Notes under the pieces: model-generated | Told to the model about the DNA's origin: nothing | What the model saw: only the letters and a program-made list of their open reading frames with translations | Databases searched by the model: none | Source: Pseudaquabacterium inlustre | Lineage (GTDB): Bacteria > Pseudomonadota > Gammaproteobacteria > Burkholderiales > Burkholderiaceae_C | DNA: 64,000 bases | NCBI RefSeq assembly: GCF_038066595.1 | Contig: NZ_JBBUTH010000001.1 | Span: 682,001 to 746,000 of the forward strand | Direction of reading: 5' to 3' | Shown here: positions 24,278-40,590 of the stretch, in pieces | How positions within the stretch are numbered: the first letter of the stretch is position 1 | How the letters are laid out: every line of letters begins with the position of its first letter | Position numbers and translations under genes: made by a program

Positions 24278-24778
24278 GTGACCCAAGTCCCGATGCCGCC
24301 GTCCTTCAGGATTGATCCCGCCTGTGCGTCTGACGCCGCGGCGTTCATTGACCTGAGAGGACGAACCAGAGAGAACGCCGTTTCAGCCGCTCGACTGGCC
24401 AGCATTGGAATCACCGAGGAAAGTTGGGCCAAGGACATTGAATCTGGCGTCCTTGCCGGATTCACAGCAACGCGCCAGGGTGGACTCGTTGGCTACTGTT
24501 TTGGAGACACCCAAACAGGAGAAGTTGTTGTGCTTGCGCTTCTTCCCGACGCCGAAGGCTGTGGTCTGGGCCGGCAACTGCTCCAGCGTGTCGTGCAAGA
24601 ACTCCATTCCTGTGGCCATCAGAATCTCTTCCTTGGCTGCTCCACGGATCCGAAGGTCAGGTCATACGGGTTCTATCGGCATCTCGGCTGGCAACCCACC
24701 GGCGCCGTTGACAGCAACAACGACGAAGTCCTGGAACTGCGCCTGTCTTCAAGGCAACATCCGACAGGCGAGGCCTGA
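24278..24778 (+). CDS. GNAT family N-acetyltransferase
   Basis: 166-residue acetyltransferase (155-160 if translation begins at the ATG at 24293). The acetyl-CoA binding motif A is VVVLALLPDAEGCGLGRQLLQRVVQEL, with the Q/RxxGxG/A pattern as EGCGLG. Motif B is the following SYGFYRHLGWQPTG. The acceptor substrate is unknown. Codon usage is less GC-biased than the housekeeping genes around it, resembling the cassettes, so it may have been acquired with the integron, although no attC follows it. Confidence 0.85.
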   Translation: MTQVPMPPSFRIDPACASDAAAFIDLRGRTRENAVSAARLASIGITEESWAKDIESGVLAGFTATRQGGLVGYCFGDTQTGEVVVLALLPDAEGCGLGRQLLQRVVQELHSCGHQNLFLGCSTDPKVRSYGFYRHLGWQPTGAVDSNNDEVLELRLSSRQHPTGEA

Positions 24779-25089
24779 CCCACCCACATCCCATGCCCTT
24801 GCTGCGCTCCACCCTGGGCACCTTGCCTCTCGCACTCGCCCTGGCCGCTCTTGCCGGTGGTGGGCGCCAAGGCCAACGATCTGCAGCCGCACATGCAGCG
24901 CGCCCTGGCCAATCGGTGAAGCTCGTGATCAAGGCGCCGTCTGGCGAGTTGAAGCCCGTGACCGTGGTGGCCGCGTCGAAGTCTGACGAGGCACCCGGCC
25001 AGGTGGCGGGCAGCGCCCAGAGAGCCCCCGTCTCCACGGTGTTATGGTTTGCGGGCGCCGCAGGGTCAGGCGCCGCAAGGAGACACCCG
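24779..25089. other. Gene-free stretch, possibly a decayed coding remnant
   Basis: 311 bases between the acetyltransferase stop and the next start. One frame gives a signal-peptide-like MPLLRSTLGTLPLALALAAL and then a basic tail. A second frame gives VVGAKANDLQPHMQRALANR before a stop, and later the first frame gives VKLVIKAPSGELKPVTVVAA. These fragments read like parts of one frameshifted gene, but I cannot name it. No RNA gene, repeat or clear promoter is visible. Confidence 0.3.
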
Positions 25090-25578
25090 ATGAAGCCGAT
25101 CGCCACCGTGCTGCTTGTAGCCGCCACGCTGTTGCACGGCGCCTGGGCGGCAGATGCGCCGCCTGGGCCGCAACCACCTCTGCTGGGCGCCTGGGCGGTG
25201 GACACCACCCGGCTGCCCATGCCGCCGCAGTCCCGGCCGCGCAGCGTCACCATCACGTTTTCGGCCGAGGGCCCCGACCGCCTGCGCACCCGGGTGGAGG
25301 TGGTCGACCCCACCGGCGCCCGGCTCGAGGCCGACGGTGTCACGCCGCTGGATGGCTCGCCCACGCCGGTGAAGGCGAACTTCGAGGCCGATGTGTCGGC
25401 CACCACCATGCCCAGGCCCGAGGTGCTGGTGATGCAGTTGGGCCGCAACGGCAGCCCGGCATCCACCCGCATCTATGCCGTGGCGGCCGACGGCCAGACC
25501 ATGACCGAGACGGTGGCCTATTTCAGCCCCGACGGGCAGCCGGTGCTGCGCCGCAACCACTTCTCGCGGCTGCGCTGA
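25090..25578 (+). CDS. Small secreted protein of unknown function
   Basis: 162 residues from the ATG at 25090, chosen because it begins a clear signal peptide (MKPIATVLLVAATLLHGAWA, cleavage after AWA). The same frame is open further upstream but without a plausible start. The mature part is a predicted all-beta domain (LLGAWAVDTTRLPMPPQSRP, RSVTITFSAEGPDRLRTRVEV, ASTRIYAVAADGQTMTETVAYF) that looks like a lipocalin-type barrel. Its end converges on the adenine deaminase gene with a gap of 12 bases. Confidence 0.72.
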   Translation: MKPIATVLLVAATLLHGAWAADAPPGPQPPLLGAWAVDTTRLPMPPQSRPRSVTITFSAEGPDRLRTRVEVVDPTGARLEADGVTPLDGSPTPVKANFEADVSATTMPRPEVLVMQLGRNGSPASTRIYAVAADGQTMTETVAYFSPDGQPVLRRNHFSRLR

Positions 25579-25590
25579 GGCGCCGCGCGC

Positions 25591-26640
25591 TCAGGCCGCC
25601 GCGGCGCTGAAGGCCTGGTCCAGCGCGGCAATCCAGCCATCGCGCTGCTCGGCCGGCACGAAGCTGGCCTCGAAGCCGTTGCGCAGCAGCTGGTAGGCCT
25701 CGCGCACGCCCAGCTGCGGCAGGGCCTCGAAGGTGGCCAGCAGGTTGGTGTTGAGGTAGCCGCCGAAGTAGGCGGGGTCATCGCTGTTGACGGTGGCGCA
25801 CAGGCCGGCCTGCAGCAGCGCTGGCAGGTTGTGGTCGGCCAGGGTCTTGAACACGCACAGCTTCACGTTGGATAGCGGGCACACGGTCAGCGGCATGCGG
25901 CTGGCAGCCAGGCGCTGCACCAGCGCCGGGCTTTCCAGGCAGCGCACGCCGTGGTCGATGCGCTGCACCTGCAGCACGTCCAGCGCCCCCTCGATGTAGG
26001 CCGGCGGCCCTTCTTCGCCGGCATGCGCCACGCAGCGCAGGCCCAGTGCGCGGGCGCGCGCGAACACCTCGGTGAACTTCTCGGGCGGGTGGCCGCGCTC
26101 GCTGCTGTCCAGACCCACGCCCACGATGTGCTGGCGGTACGGCAGCGCGGCCTCCAGCGTGGCCAGGGCCTCGTCCTGGCTCAGGTGGCGCAGGAAGCAC
26201 AGGATCAGGCTGGCCGAGATGCCCAGCTCCTGGTGCGCGCGCTGGCAGGCGTGGTGCAGGCCGCGGATCACGGTGCCGATGTCCACGCCGCGCGCGGTGT
26301 GCGTCTGCGGGTCGAAGAACAGCTCGGCATGCACGATGTTGTCGGCCGCGGCGCGCTCGAAGTAGGCCCAGGCCATGTCGAAGAAGTCCAGCTCGTGCAG
26401 CAGCACGCTGGCGCCGGCGTAGTAGATGTCCAGAAAGCTCTGCAGATCGGTGAAGGCGTAGGCCTCGCGCAGCGCCTGCACGCTGGGGTAGGCCAGCGCC
26501 ACGCCGTTGCGCTGGGCCAGCTGGAAGATCAGTTCGGGCTCGAGCGAGCCCTCGATGTGGATGTGCAGCTCGGCCTTGGGCGCGGTGCGCAGCAGGGCCG
26601 GCAGCGCGGCGCGCGGGATGCGGGCAAAGTCGATCGGCAT
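25591..26640 (-). CDS. Adenine deaminase (ADA superfamily, PA0148 type)
   Basis: Metal-dependent deaminase of 349 residues that most likely converts adenine to hypoxanthine. The metal site is HIHIEGSLEPEL near the N-terminus, the catalytic Glu is in VAHAGEEGPPAYI, and later motifs are RIDHGVRC and VNSDDPAYFGGY. YYAGA, FFDPQTHTARG and GLDSSERGHPP match the bacterial adenine deaminase subgroup rather than true adenosine deaminases. ATG 26640 gives the usual short N-terminus; the frame continues upstream without support. With guanine deaminase and xanthine dehydrogenase nearby it fits a purine catabolic cluster. Confidence 0.87.
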   Translation of the reverse strand: MPIDFARIPRAALPALLRTAPKAELHIHIEGSLEPELIFQLAQRNGVALAYPSVQALREAYAFTDLQSFLDIYYAGASVLLHELDFFDMAWAYFERAAADNIVHAELFFDPQTHTARGVDIGTVIRGLHHACQRAHQELGISASLILCFLRHLSQDEALATLEAALPYRQHIVGVGLDSSERGHPPEKFTEVFARARALGLRCVAHAGEEGPPAYIEGALDVLQVQRIDHGVRCLESPALVQRLAASRMPLTVCPLSNVKLCVFKTLADHNLPALLQAGLCATVNSDDPAYFGGYLNTNLLATFEALPQLGVREAYQLLRNGFEASFVPAEQRDGWIAALDQAFSAAAA

Positions 26641-26724
26641 GGTGAAGGCTCCCGGTGGGTGACGTGGCATGCTAACCAAGCACGATCCGCACCGGCCCAC
26701 CGCCGCACCGGCGCTTGCGCTGGC

Positions 26725-30384
<3,660 letters not shown>

Positions 30385-30476
30385 CCTGTCGCAGCCCCCT
30401 CCGGGACGGGTACAGGCTATCACGGCCGACTGCGGCCGCGAACCGGTGCACACACGGGCTGGCGGCCGCCCAGCGG

Positions 30477-32642
30477 CTAAGCCGGCGCGGCCACCTCGGG
30501 CGTGCGCAAGCCGGGCACGGGCCGGGCCGATGGCGGGTCGAAGCGCAGCAGCGCCGGGCCGCCGCCCTCGATGGCCCAGGCGCTGAGCGTGTCGGGCGGC
30601 ACCGGCCGGCTGTAGAGGAAGCCCTGCAGCTCGTCGCACTGCAGCGCGCGCAGCTGCTCGCGCTGGGCCTCGGTCTCGACGCCCTCGGCCACCACCGCCA
30701 GGCCCAGGGCGTGGGCCAGGCGCACCACGGCCTCGACGATGGCGCGTGCATCGGCGCTGCTGTCCAGGTCCTTAACGAAGCTGCGGTCGATCTTGAGCTG
30801 GCTGGCCGGCAGCCGGCGCAGGTAGGACAGGCTGGAGTAGCCGGTGCCGAAGTCGTCGATCGACAGCTCGGTGCCCAGGCGCGCCAGCTCGGCGAACACG
30901 CGCAGCGTGGTGTCGATGTGGGTCATAGCCGCCGATTCGGTGATCTCGAACATCAGTTGCTCGGGCGGCAGGCCATGGCGGCGCAGCGCCTGCTGCACAT
31001 GGGCCACCAGGCCGGGCCGGCGCAGCTGGTGCATCGACAGGTTGACCGCCACGCGCAGCGCCAGGCCCTGGGTGCGCCAATGCGCCATCTGCAGGCAGGC
31101 CTCGTCGATCACCCAGTCGCCCAGCGCCTCGATCAGGCCGAAGCGCTCGGCCAGCTCGATGAACACCAGCGGACTGATCGGGCCGCGCTCAGGGTGGTGC
31201 CAGCGCAGCAGCGCCTCGACACCGGTGACATGGCCGTCGCTGGCGCGCACCTTGGGCTGGTAGTGCAGGCTCAATTCGCCGCGGCCGTGCTGCTCGATGG
31301 CGCGGCGCAGGTCCAGGCGCAGCGCGGCCAGGTCGCGCGTCTCGCTCTCCATGTCGGGGGCGAAGAACAGCGCGCGGCCACCGCCCTGGCGCTTGGCCTC
31401 CACCATCGCGGTGTCGGCGCAGCTCAGCAGCTTGTCCACCGAGGCGTCGGCCGGGTACAGCGCAATGCCGATGGCCGCGCTCAGGTGCGCCTGCTGGCCG
31501 TGCACCTGGAAGGGCTGCTGCAGCGCCTCCTGCACGCGCAGGCTCACGCCGCGCGCGGCGGTGGCGTCGGGCACCTCGTCGAGCAGCAGCACGAACTCGT
31601 CGCCGCCCAGCCGGGCCAGCGTGTCGTGCTGGCGCGCCAGCGTGCGCAGCCGCAGCGCCACCTGGCGCAGCAGATCGTCACCAGCGGTCTGGCCGTACTG
31701 GTCGTTCAGGTCCTTGAAGCCGTCGAGGTCCACCACCAGCAGCGCCGCGCTGTGGTGCTCGCGGTCGCAGCGGCGCGCCACCTGGGCCAGGCGGTCGTCG
31801 AACAGCAGGCGGTTGGGCAGGTCGGTGATCGGGTCGTGCAGCAGCGCGCGCTGCAGTTCGTCGCTCTTGGCACGCAGCGAGTCGGCCAGCACGGCGGCAC
31901 GGGCCTGCATGCGCTCTTCCAGCAGCGAGGCGAAGAAGGTCAGCCCCAGCAGCAGCATCGCCGACAGCGCCACCAGCAGCGCCATGCCGTCGCCACGCAG
32001 CTGGCCGGCGGTGAGGCACACCGCACCGGCCGGGATGGCCGCGGCGGCCATCGCCGTGTAGTGCATGCCGCAGATGCCCAGCGCCAGCACCACGGCCGCT
32101 GCCAGCTGGCCCAGGCGCCGGTGCTGGCGGCCCAGCCGGTCGATGTGCGTGAACAGCGTCAGCGCCACGCCCGCCGCGGCCAGCGCGACGCCGATGCCCG
32201 CCGCCACCGTGGGCCCGTGGAACTGGATGCCCGGCGCGAACTGCAGCGCCGTCATGCCGATGTAGTGCATGGCGCTGATGCCCGCGCCGACCAGCAGCGA
32301 TGCCAGGGCCAGGCCGGCCCGGCCGAAGGCCGGATGCGCGGCCGCCAGCATGGCCACCATCGACACCCCCACCGCCACCAGCCAGGACAGCGCGGTGGGC
32401 AGTGGCGCGAAGCCCAGGGCCACCGGCACCTCGAAGGCCAGCAGCCCCAGGAAGTGCATGGCCCAGATGCCGGTGCCCAGCGCCAGCGACCCGCCCAGGC
32501 CCCAGCCCAGCGCCAGCAGGCGGTCCGGGCTGCGCACGCGGCGCGCCAGGTCCAGCGCCACGTAGGAGGCGGCCAGGGCGATCAGGAACGACAGCGCGAC
32601 GATCCGGGGATCGTGGGCGGTCGGCATCAGGGCGTCGGGCAT
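30477..32642 (-). CDS. MHYT-GGDEF-EAL cyclic di-GMP signalling protein
   Basis: 721 residues from the ATG at 32642 (ATG 32627 and a GTG at 32660 also possible). The seven-helix MHYT sensor contains the repeated motifs MHFLG, MHYIG and MHYTA, thought to bind a metal and to sense gases such as O2 or NO. The GGDEF domain keeps RLGGDEFVLLLDE; the EAL domain keeps VEALLRWHHPERG, NLSMHQLRRP, FEITESA, DDFGTGYSSLSYL and KIDRSFV. Both catalytic halves therefore look active. It may influence the MSHA pilus in the same window, whose ATPase has a c-di-GMP-type domain, but that is inference. Confidence 0.92.
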   Translation of the reverse strand: MPDALMPTAHDPRIVALSFLIALAASYVALDLARRVRSPDRLLALGWGLGGSLALGTGIWAMHFLGLLAFEVPVALGFAPLPTALSWLVAVGVSMVAMLAAAHPAFGRAGLALASLLVGAGISAMHYIGMTALQFAPGIQFHGPTVAAGIGVALAAAGVALTLFTHIDRLGRQHRRLGQLAAAVVLALGICGMHYTAMAAAAIPAGAVCLTAGQLRGDGMALLVALSAMLLLGLTFFASLLEERMQARAAVLADSLRAKSDELQRALLHDPITDLPNRLLFDDRLAQVARRCDREHHSAALLVVDLDGFKDLNDQYGQTAGDDLLRQVALRLRTLARQHDTLARLGGDEFVLLLDEVPDATAARGVSLRVQEALQQPFQVHGQQAHLSAAIGIALYPADASVDKLLSCADTAMVEAKRQGGGRALFFAPDMESETRDLAALRLDLRRAIEQHGRGELSLHYQPKVRASDGHVTGVEALLRWHHPERGPISPLVFIELAERFGLIEALGDWVIDEACLQMAHWRTQGLALRVAVNLSMHQLRRPGLVAHVQQALRRHGLPPEQLMFEITESAAMTHIDTTLRVFAELARLGTELSIDDFGTGYSSLSYLRRLPASQLKIDRSFVKDLDSSADARAIVEAVVRLAHALGLAVVAEGVETEAQREQLRALQCDELQGFLYSRPVPPDTLSAWAIEGGGPALLRFDPPSARPVPGLRTPEVAAPA

Positions 32643-32838
32643 CGGGGGGCGAGGAGCCACCCCGGTCGCCGGCCCGGGCCGGTGGGCAGGGCATCGGCTG
32701 CCGGGGCAGACGGTTCTTGCCCGCCTTATCGACCCCCACGCACCGGCCTTGATCGGCGACAGGCCCGGCTGCGCAGGTGTTCAGAGTTCCCCACGCGGGG
32801 CATCCAGACGCCCTGGACACCCCACGGGCGCGGGCGGC

Positions 32839-33996
32839 TTACTTGCCTTCGCCCGGCACCTTGCCTTCCACGCCCTTGACGTAGAACTTGATGCCGCCCA
32901 GGAAGGCGTCGTCGGCGACCTTGTCCTTCTCGAGCACCGGCTTGCCGGCGTTGTCGGCGATCGGGCCCTTCCAGATCACGAAGCTGCCGTCCTTCAGGCC
33001 GGCCTTCACTTCGTCGAGCTTCTTCTTGGCGGCTTCGGGCACGTCGGCCGCCACCGAGACGAAGTCGATCGCACCTTCCTTCACGCCCCACCAGGCCTGG
33101 CCGGTGGCCCACTTGCCGTCCAGCATGTCGCGCACGGCCTTGGTGTAGTACGGGCCCCAGTTGATGACCGCCGAGCCCAGGTGGGCCTTGGGGCCGTAGG
33201 CGCTCATGTCGCTGTCCCAGCCCACGGCGCGCTTGCCCTTCTCTTCGGCCGTCTTGAGCACGGCGGCCGAGTCGGTGTTCTGCATCAGCACATCGGCGCC
33301 GCCGTCGATCAGCGCCGTGGCGGCCTCCGTTTCCTTCGGCGGGTTGTACCACTCGTTGACCCAGACCACCTTGGTCTTGATCTTCGGGTTCACGCTCTGC
33401 GCGCCGAGGGTGAAGCTGTTGATGTTGCGGATGACCTCGGGGATGGGGATCGAGCCCACCACGCCCAGCACGTTGGTCTTGGTCATGCTGCCGGCCACCA
33501 CGCCGGCCATGTAGGCGCCCTCGTAGGTGCGGCTGTCGTAGGTGCGCAGGTTCTCGGCGGTCTTGAAGCCGGTGGCGTGCTCGAACTTCACCTTGGGGTT
33601 GTCGGCCGCCACCTTGAGCATGCTTTCCATGTGGCCGAAGGTGGTGCCGAAGACCATGGTGTAGCCCTGGCCCACCAGGTCGCGCATCACGCGCTCGGCA
33701 TCGGGGCCCTCGGGCACCTTCTCCACGCCGATGGTCTGCACCTTGTCGCCGAACTCCTTCTCGACGGCCTTGCGGCCGTTGTCGTGCGCGAAGGTCCAGC
33801 CGCCGTCGCCCACCGGGCCCACGTAGGCGAAGGCGATCTTCAGCGCGGCTGGCGCCGAGGCGGCGGCGGCCGAGGCCGGCGCGCTGGCCGCGGGCGCGGC
33901 CGGGGCGGCCTCCTCCTTCTTGCCGCAACCCACCAGGGTGGCGACGGCCGAGGCGGCAGCCAGGGCGAGCAGGGAACGTTTGGCGAGGTCGGTCAT
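32839..33996 (-). CDS. BMP-family ABC transporter substrate-binding lipoprotein
   Basis: 385 residues. The signal peptide ends in the lipobox LVGC (Cys24), followed by an Ala/Pro/Lys linker and the BMP domain (KIAFAYVGPVGDGGWTFAHDNGRKAVEKEFG, VFGTTFGHMESMLKVAADNP, NVLGVVGSIPIPEVIRNINSF, VGWDSDMSAYGPKAHLGSAV). This family binds nucleosides or purines. It heads nothing downstream within 195 bases, but follows the two permease genes and the ATPase on the same strand as the last transporter gene. The neighbouring guanine deaminase and xanthine dehydrogenase support a purine ligand. Confidence 0.9.
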   Translation of the reverse strand: MTDLAKRSLLALAAASAVATLVGCGKKEEAAPAAPAASAPASAAAASAPAALKIAFAYVGPVGDGGWTFAHDNGRKAVEKEFGDKVQTIGVEKVPEGPDAERVMRDLVGQGYTMVFGTTFGHMESMLKVAADNPKVKFEHATGFKTAENLRTYDSRTYEGAYMAGVVAGSMTKTNVLGVVGSIPIPEVIRNINSFTLGAQSVNPKIKTKVVWVNEWYNPPKETEAATALIDGGADVLMQNTDSAAVLKTAEEKGKRAVGWDSDMSAYGPKAHLGSAVINWGPYYTKAVRDMLDGKWATGQAWWGVKEGAIDFVSVAADVPEAAKKKLDEVKAGLKDGSFVIWKGPIADNAGKPVLEKDKVADDAFLGGIKFYVKGVEGKVPGEGK

Positions 33997-34020
33997 GGGG
34001 TTCTCTCTCCGTCGATGAAA

Positions 34021-34941
34021 TCAGGCGCTCGGGTGGAAGGGCTTGCCGAGCGATGCAGGCATGTTGGCCTTGATCCAGGCTGGGTTGCGCGAGATCAGCG
34101 CCAGCACCACGATGGTGGCCAGGTACGGCAGCATGCTCAGCCACTGGCTGGCGATCTGCACACCCTCGCCCTGCAGGTGGAACTGCAGCATCGTGACACC
34201 GCCGAACAACCAGGCGCCCAGCAGCACGCGCAGCGGCCGCCAGGTGGCGAAGGTGGTGAGCGCCAGCGCGATCCAGCCCTTGCCGGCGATCATGCCCTCC
34301 ACCCACAGCGGTGTGTACACGGTGCTGACATGCGCGCCGGCCAGGCCGCACAGCGCGCCGCCGGCCACCACCGCGGCCAGGCGAATGCGCCGCACCGGGT
34401 AGCCCAGCGCATGCGCCGATTCAGGCGATTCGCCCACCGCGCGCAGCACCAGGCCGGCGCGCGAGCGTGTGAGCCACCAGGCCAGCGCCAGCGTGGCGGC
34501 CACGGCCAGGTACACCATGGCGTGGTGGCGGAACAGCGCCGGGCCGAGCAGCGGGATGTCGGCCAGCCCCGGGATCTCCAGGCGCGGCGGTGCGCTCAGC
34601 CGCTCCTGCGTGAAGCGCTGGCCCACGAAGGCCGAGAAGCCGGCGCCGAACAGGCTGAGCGCCAGGCCGGTGGCGTACTGGTTGGTGTTGAGCCAGATCA
34701 CCAGCCAGCCGAACAGCGCCGCCAGCAGCGCGCCGGCCAGCAGCCCGGCGCCCAGGCCCAGCAGCGTGGAGCCGGTGCCCACCGCGGTGGCGAAGCCGGC
34801 GATGGCGGCCACCAGCATCATGCCCTCGGCCCCCAGGTTGACGACACCGGCCCGCTCGTTGATCAGCAGGCCCAGGCCGGCCAGGGCCAGCACGGTGCCG
34901 GCGTTCAGCGTGGCGGCGATCAGCAGGGCAATGGCGTCCAT
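34021..34941 (-). CDS. Nucleoside/purine ABC transporter permease 2
   Basis: 306-residue inner-membrane permease of the BPD_transp_2 (branched-chain amino acid/BMP) family, with eight to nine hydrophobic helices. The family signature INERAGVVNLGAEGMMLVAA is near the N-terminus. The later segment RAVGESPESAHALGYPVRRIR contains the EAA-like loop that contacts the ATPase. It starts 4 bases after the first permease gene, so the two are translated together, and it is followed by the binding protein. Confidence 0.88.
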   Translation of the reverse strand: MDAIALLIAATLNAGTVLALAGLGLLINERAGVVNLGAEGMMLVAAIAGFATAVGTGSTLLGLGAGLLAGALLAALFGWLVIWLNTNQYATGLALSLFGAGFSAFVGQRFTQERLSAPPRLEIPGLADIPLLGPALFRHHAMVYLAVAATLALAWWLTRSRAGLVLRAVGESPESAHALGYPVRRIRLAAVVAGGALCGLAGAHVSTVYTPLWVEGMIAGKGWIALALTTFATWRPLRVLLGAWLFGGVTMLQFHLQGEGVQIASQWLSMLPYLATIVVLALISRNPAWIKANMPASLGKPFHPSA

Positions 34942-34945
34942 GTCG

Positions 34946-36012
34946 TCAGACGGTGCGCGCCGCGGCCAGGCGCAGGCGGTAATGGATCAAGGTGTCGCAG
35001 GCCAGCAGCGTGAACAGCAGCAGGCCCTGGAACACGCCGGTGATGCTCTTGGGCAGGCCCATGCGGCTTTGCGCCAGCTCGCCGCCGATGACGAACATGC
35101 TCATCAGCACCGCCGCGGCCACCACACCCACCGGGTGCAGCCGGCCGACGAAGGCCACGATGATGGCCGCGAAGCCGTAGCCGGCCGGCACATACGGCGT
35201 CAGCTGGCCCAGCGGGCCGATGGCCTCCAGCCCGCCGGCCAGGCCGGCCAGGCCGCCCGAGAACAGCAGCGCCATCCACAACGCCCGCCGGCTGGAGAAG
35301 CCGGCATAGCGCGCCGCCGCCGGCGCCAGCCCGCCCACCTGCAGCTGGAAGCCTGCGTAGGTGCGAAACAGCAGCACCCACACCGCCAGCACGCCGGCCA
35401 GCGCGAACCACACGCCGATGTGGGCGCGAAAACCCTCCACCAGGCGGGGCAGCTTGGTGACGGCCAGGAAGGTGATGGTCTGCGGGAAGTTGTAGCCCTT
35501 GGGGTCCTTCCAGGGCCCGTAGACCAGGTACTGCAGCAGCAGCTCGGCCACGTAGACCAGCATCAGGCTGACCAGGATCTCGCTGGCGTTGAAGCGGTCG
35601 CGCAGCAGCGCCACCACCGCGGCCCAGGCCATGCCGCCCAGCACGCCGGCGGCCAGGATGGCCGGCACCAGCAGCGCGCGCGAACTGTCGGGCCCGGCCT
35701 GCAGCGCCACGCCGCCGGCAGCGATGGCGCCCAGGATGAACTGGCCCTCGGCGCCGATGTTCCACACATTGCTGCGGTAGCACACCGCCAGGCCCAGGCC
35801 GATCAGCGCCAGCGGCGTGGCCTTCACGGCAATCTCGCTCCAGGCGTAGGCGCTCTTCACCGGCTCCCAGAAGAACATCGCCAGGCCCTGCGCCGGGCTC
35901 TTGCCGAGTGCCGCGAACAGGCCCAGGCCCAGCAGCACGGTGAGCACCAGCGCCAGCAGCGGCGAGGCCAGCACCATCACCCTCGACGGCTGCGGCCGTG
36001 GCTCCAGGCGCA

Positions 36013-36016
<4 letters not shown>
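34946..36016 (-). CDS. Nucleoside/purine ABC transporter permease 1
   Basis: 356-residue permease of the same family as the next gene, with hydrophobic helices throughout and the typical VWNIGAEGQFILGAIAAGGVAL and RDRFNASEILVSLMLVYVAELLLQYLV segments. The start is the ATGATG at 36016, overlapping the stop of the ATPase gene. The longer open frame upstream runs antisense to that gene's reading and is not used. Confidence 0.88.
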
Positions 36017-37590
<1,574 letters not shown>

Positions 37591-37620
37591 CGGTGAATTG
37601 TGTCTCGGCTGCGGGTGGCT

Positions 37621-38922
37621 TCAGGCGCTGTCCGGGCGGGTGTGGCGGGCCACGCCGGCCACGCGGGCCTCGACCAGGTGGCGCTCGTCGCCCAGCGTGA
37701 GCCAGGCGAACACGCGCTCGTGCAAGCCGCGCGCCAGCGCATCGCGGCGCTGGCCCACCGGGCCTTGCGCCCAGTCCCACACGCACACATCGGCCAGCAG
37801 GCCGGGCTCCAGCCGGCCGATCTCGTGGCCCAGGCGCAGCGCCTCGGCCGCGCCGCGCGTGGCCCCGTGCAGCAGCGCCCAGGCGGTGACGCGCTGGCCG
37901 GCCAGGGCCTGCACCTTGTAGCCATCGGCCAGCGTGCGCAGCTGGCACAGCGCGGTGCCACCGCCCACGTCGCTGGCCAGGCTGACATTCACCCCCGCCG
38001 CACGCGCCTGCGCCCAGCCGAACAGGCCGCTGCCCAGGAACAGGTTGCTGCTGGGGCAGAAGGCGATCTGCGCGCCGGCATCGGCCAGGGCGCGGCGGTC
38101 CACGTCGTCCAGCCAGATGCCGTGGGCCAGCACCGCGCGCTCGGTCAGCAGGCCGTGGCGGGCGTACACGTCCAGGTAGCTGCGGGCCTGCGGGAACAGC
38201 TCGGCCACCCAGGCCACCTCGGCGCGGTTCTCGGCCACATGGGTCTGCAGGTACAGGCCCGGGTGGCGCGTCAGCAGGCGCCCGGCCATGGCCAGCTGGG
38301 CCTCGCTGCTGGTGGCGGCAAAGCGCGGCGTCACGGCATAGGCCAGGCGGCCCTGGCCGTGCCAGCGGGCGATCAGCGCCTCGCAGTGGCCTTCAGCCTG
38401 CACCACGTCGTCGCGCAGGTTGTCGGGGGCATGGGTGTCCATCAGCACCTTGCCGGTGATCAGGCGCATGCCGCGGGCCTGCGCACCGGCCAGCAGCGCA
38501 TCGGCACTGACACGGTGCACGGTGGCGAACACCGCGGCGCTGGTGGTGCCATGGGCCAGCAGCGCATCCAGGAAGCGCTCGGCACCGGCCTGGGCCACGG
38601 CCGGATCGGCATACGCCGCCTCGGCCGGGAAGGTGTAGGTGTTCAGCCAGTCCAGCAGCTCGGTGCCCCAGGAGGCGATCACGTCCAGCTGCGGCGCATG
38701 CACATGGCTGTCGATGAAGCCGGGCAACAGCAGGCGCCCTGCGTGGTCCACCTTGTGCCAGTCATCGCCCGGGGCCTCGGGCTGCACCGCGGCAATGCGG
38801 CCGTGGGCGTCGATCAGCAGCCAGTGGTCGGGGCGCCAGCGCACGGCCGGGCTGGCGCGATCGTCCAGGCCGGGGTCGGCCACGAAGTCCAGCAGGTCGG
38901 CGCGGATCGCGGTGGGGGTCAT
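37621..38922 (-). CDS. guaD: Guanine deaminase
   Basis: 433-residue amidohydrolase that converts guanine to xanthine. The zinc site is LPGFIDSHVHAPQ (His73, His75). Further motifs are LDWLNTYTFPAEAAYAD, LQTHVAENRAEVAW, LAHGIWLDD, IAFCPSSNLFLGSGLF and VSLASDVGGGTALC, all typical of GuaD. It is the first gene of the minus-strand run that continues into the transporter, and is divergent from xdhA across 120 bases, so guanine import, deamination and oxidation of the resulting xanthine are encoded together. Confidence 0.93.
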   Translation of the reverse strand: MTPTAIRADLLDFVADPGLDDRASPAVRWRPDHWLLIDAHGRIAAVQPEAPGDDWHKVDHAGRLLLPGFIDSHVHAPQLDVIASWGTELLDWLNTYTFPAEAAYADPAVAQAGAERFLDALLAHGTTSAAVFATVHRVSADALLAGAQARGMRLITGKVLMDTHAPDNLRDDVVQAEGHCEALIARWHGQGRLAYAVTPRFAATSSEAQLAMAGRLLTRHPGLYLQTHVAENRAEVAWVAELFPQARSYLDVYARHGLLTERAVLAHGIWLDDVDRRALADAGAQIAFCPSSNLFLGSGLFGWAQARAAGVNVSLASDVGGGTALCQLRTLADGYKVQALAGQRVTAWALLHGATRGAAEALRLGHEIGRLEPGLLADVCVWDWAQGPVGQRRDALARGLHERVFAWLTLGDERHLVEARVAGVARHTRPDSA

Positions 38923-38969
38923 GCGGCGGGGGCGTTGGGGCAGGACAGTGGGGCCGGAAAACCTGACGG

Positions 38970-38997
38970 CTTGGCCAGGAATGGTAAGTGCTATCGT
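38970..38997 (+). promoter_or_regulatory. Possible xdhA promoter
   Basis: In the 120-base divergent gap between guaD and xdhA. CTTGGC (38970-38975) and an extended -10 TGCTATCGT (38989-38997) are spaced 16 bases apart. No clear purine-responsive operator is seen. The -35 match is weak, so this is only a candidate. Confidence 0.3.
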
Positions 38998-39042
38998 GAA
39001 AGCGACCCCCGTCCCGAGCCGGCCTTGCCGCCGCTGTGCCCG

Positions 39043-40586
<1,544 letters not shown>

Positions 40587-40590
<4 letters not shown>

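Noticed and set aside
24793..25089. Start of the secreted protein at 24793
   Set aside because: The upstream part gives a second hydrophobic leader followed by unconserved sequence; the ATG at 25090 begins a standard signal peptide and mature domain.
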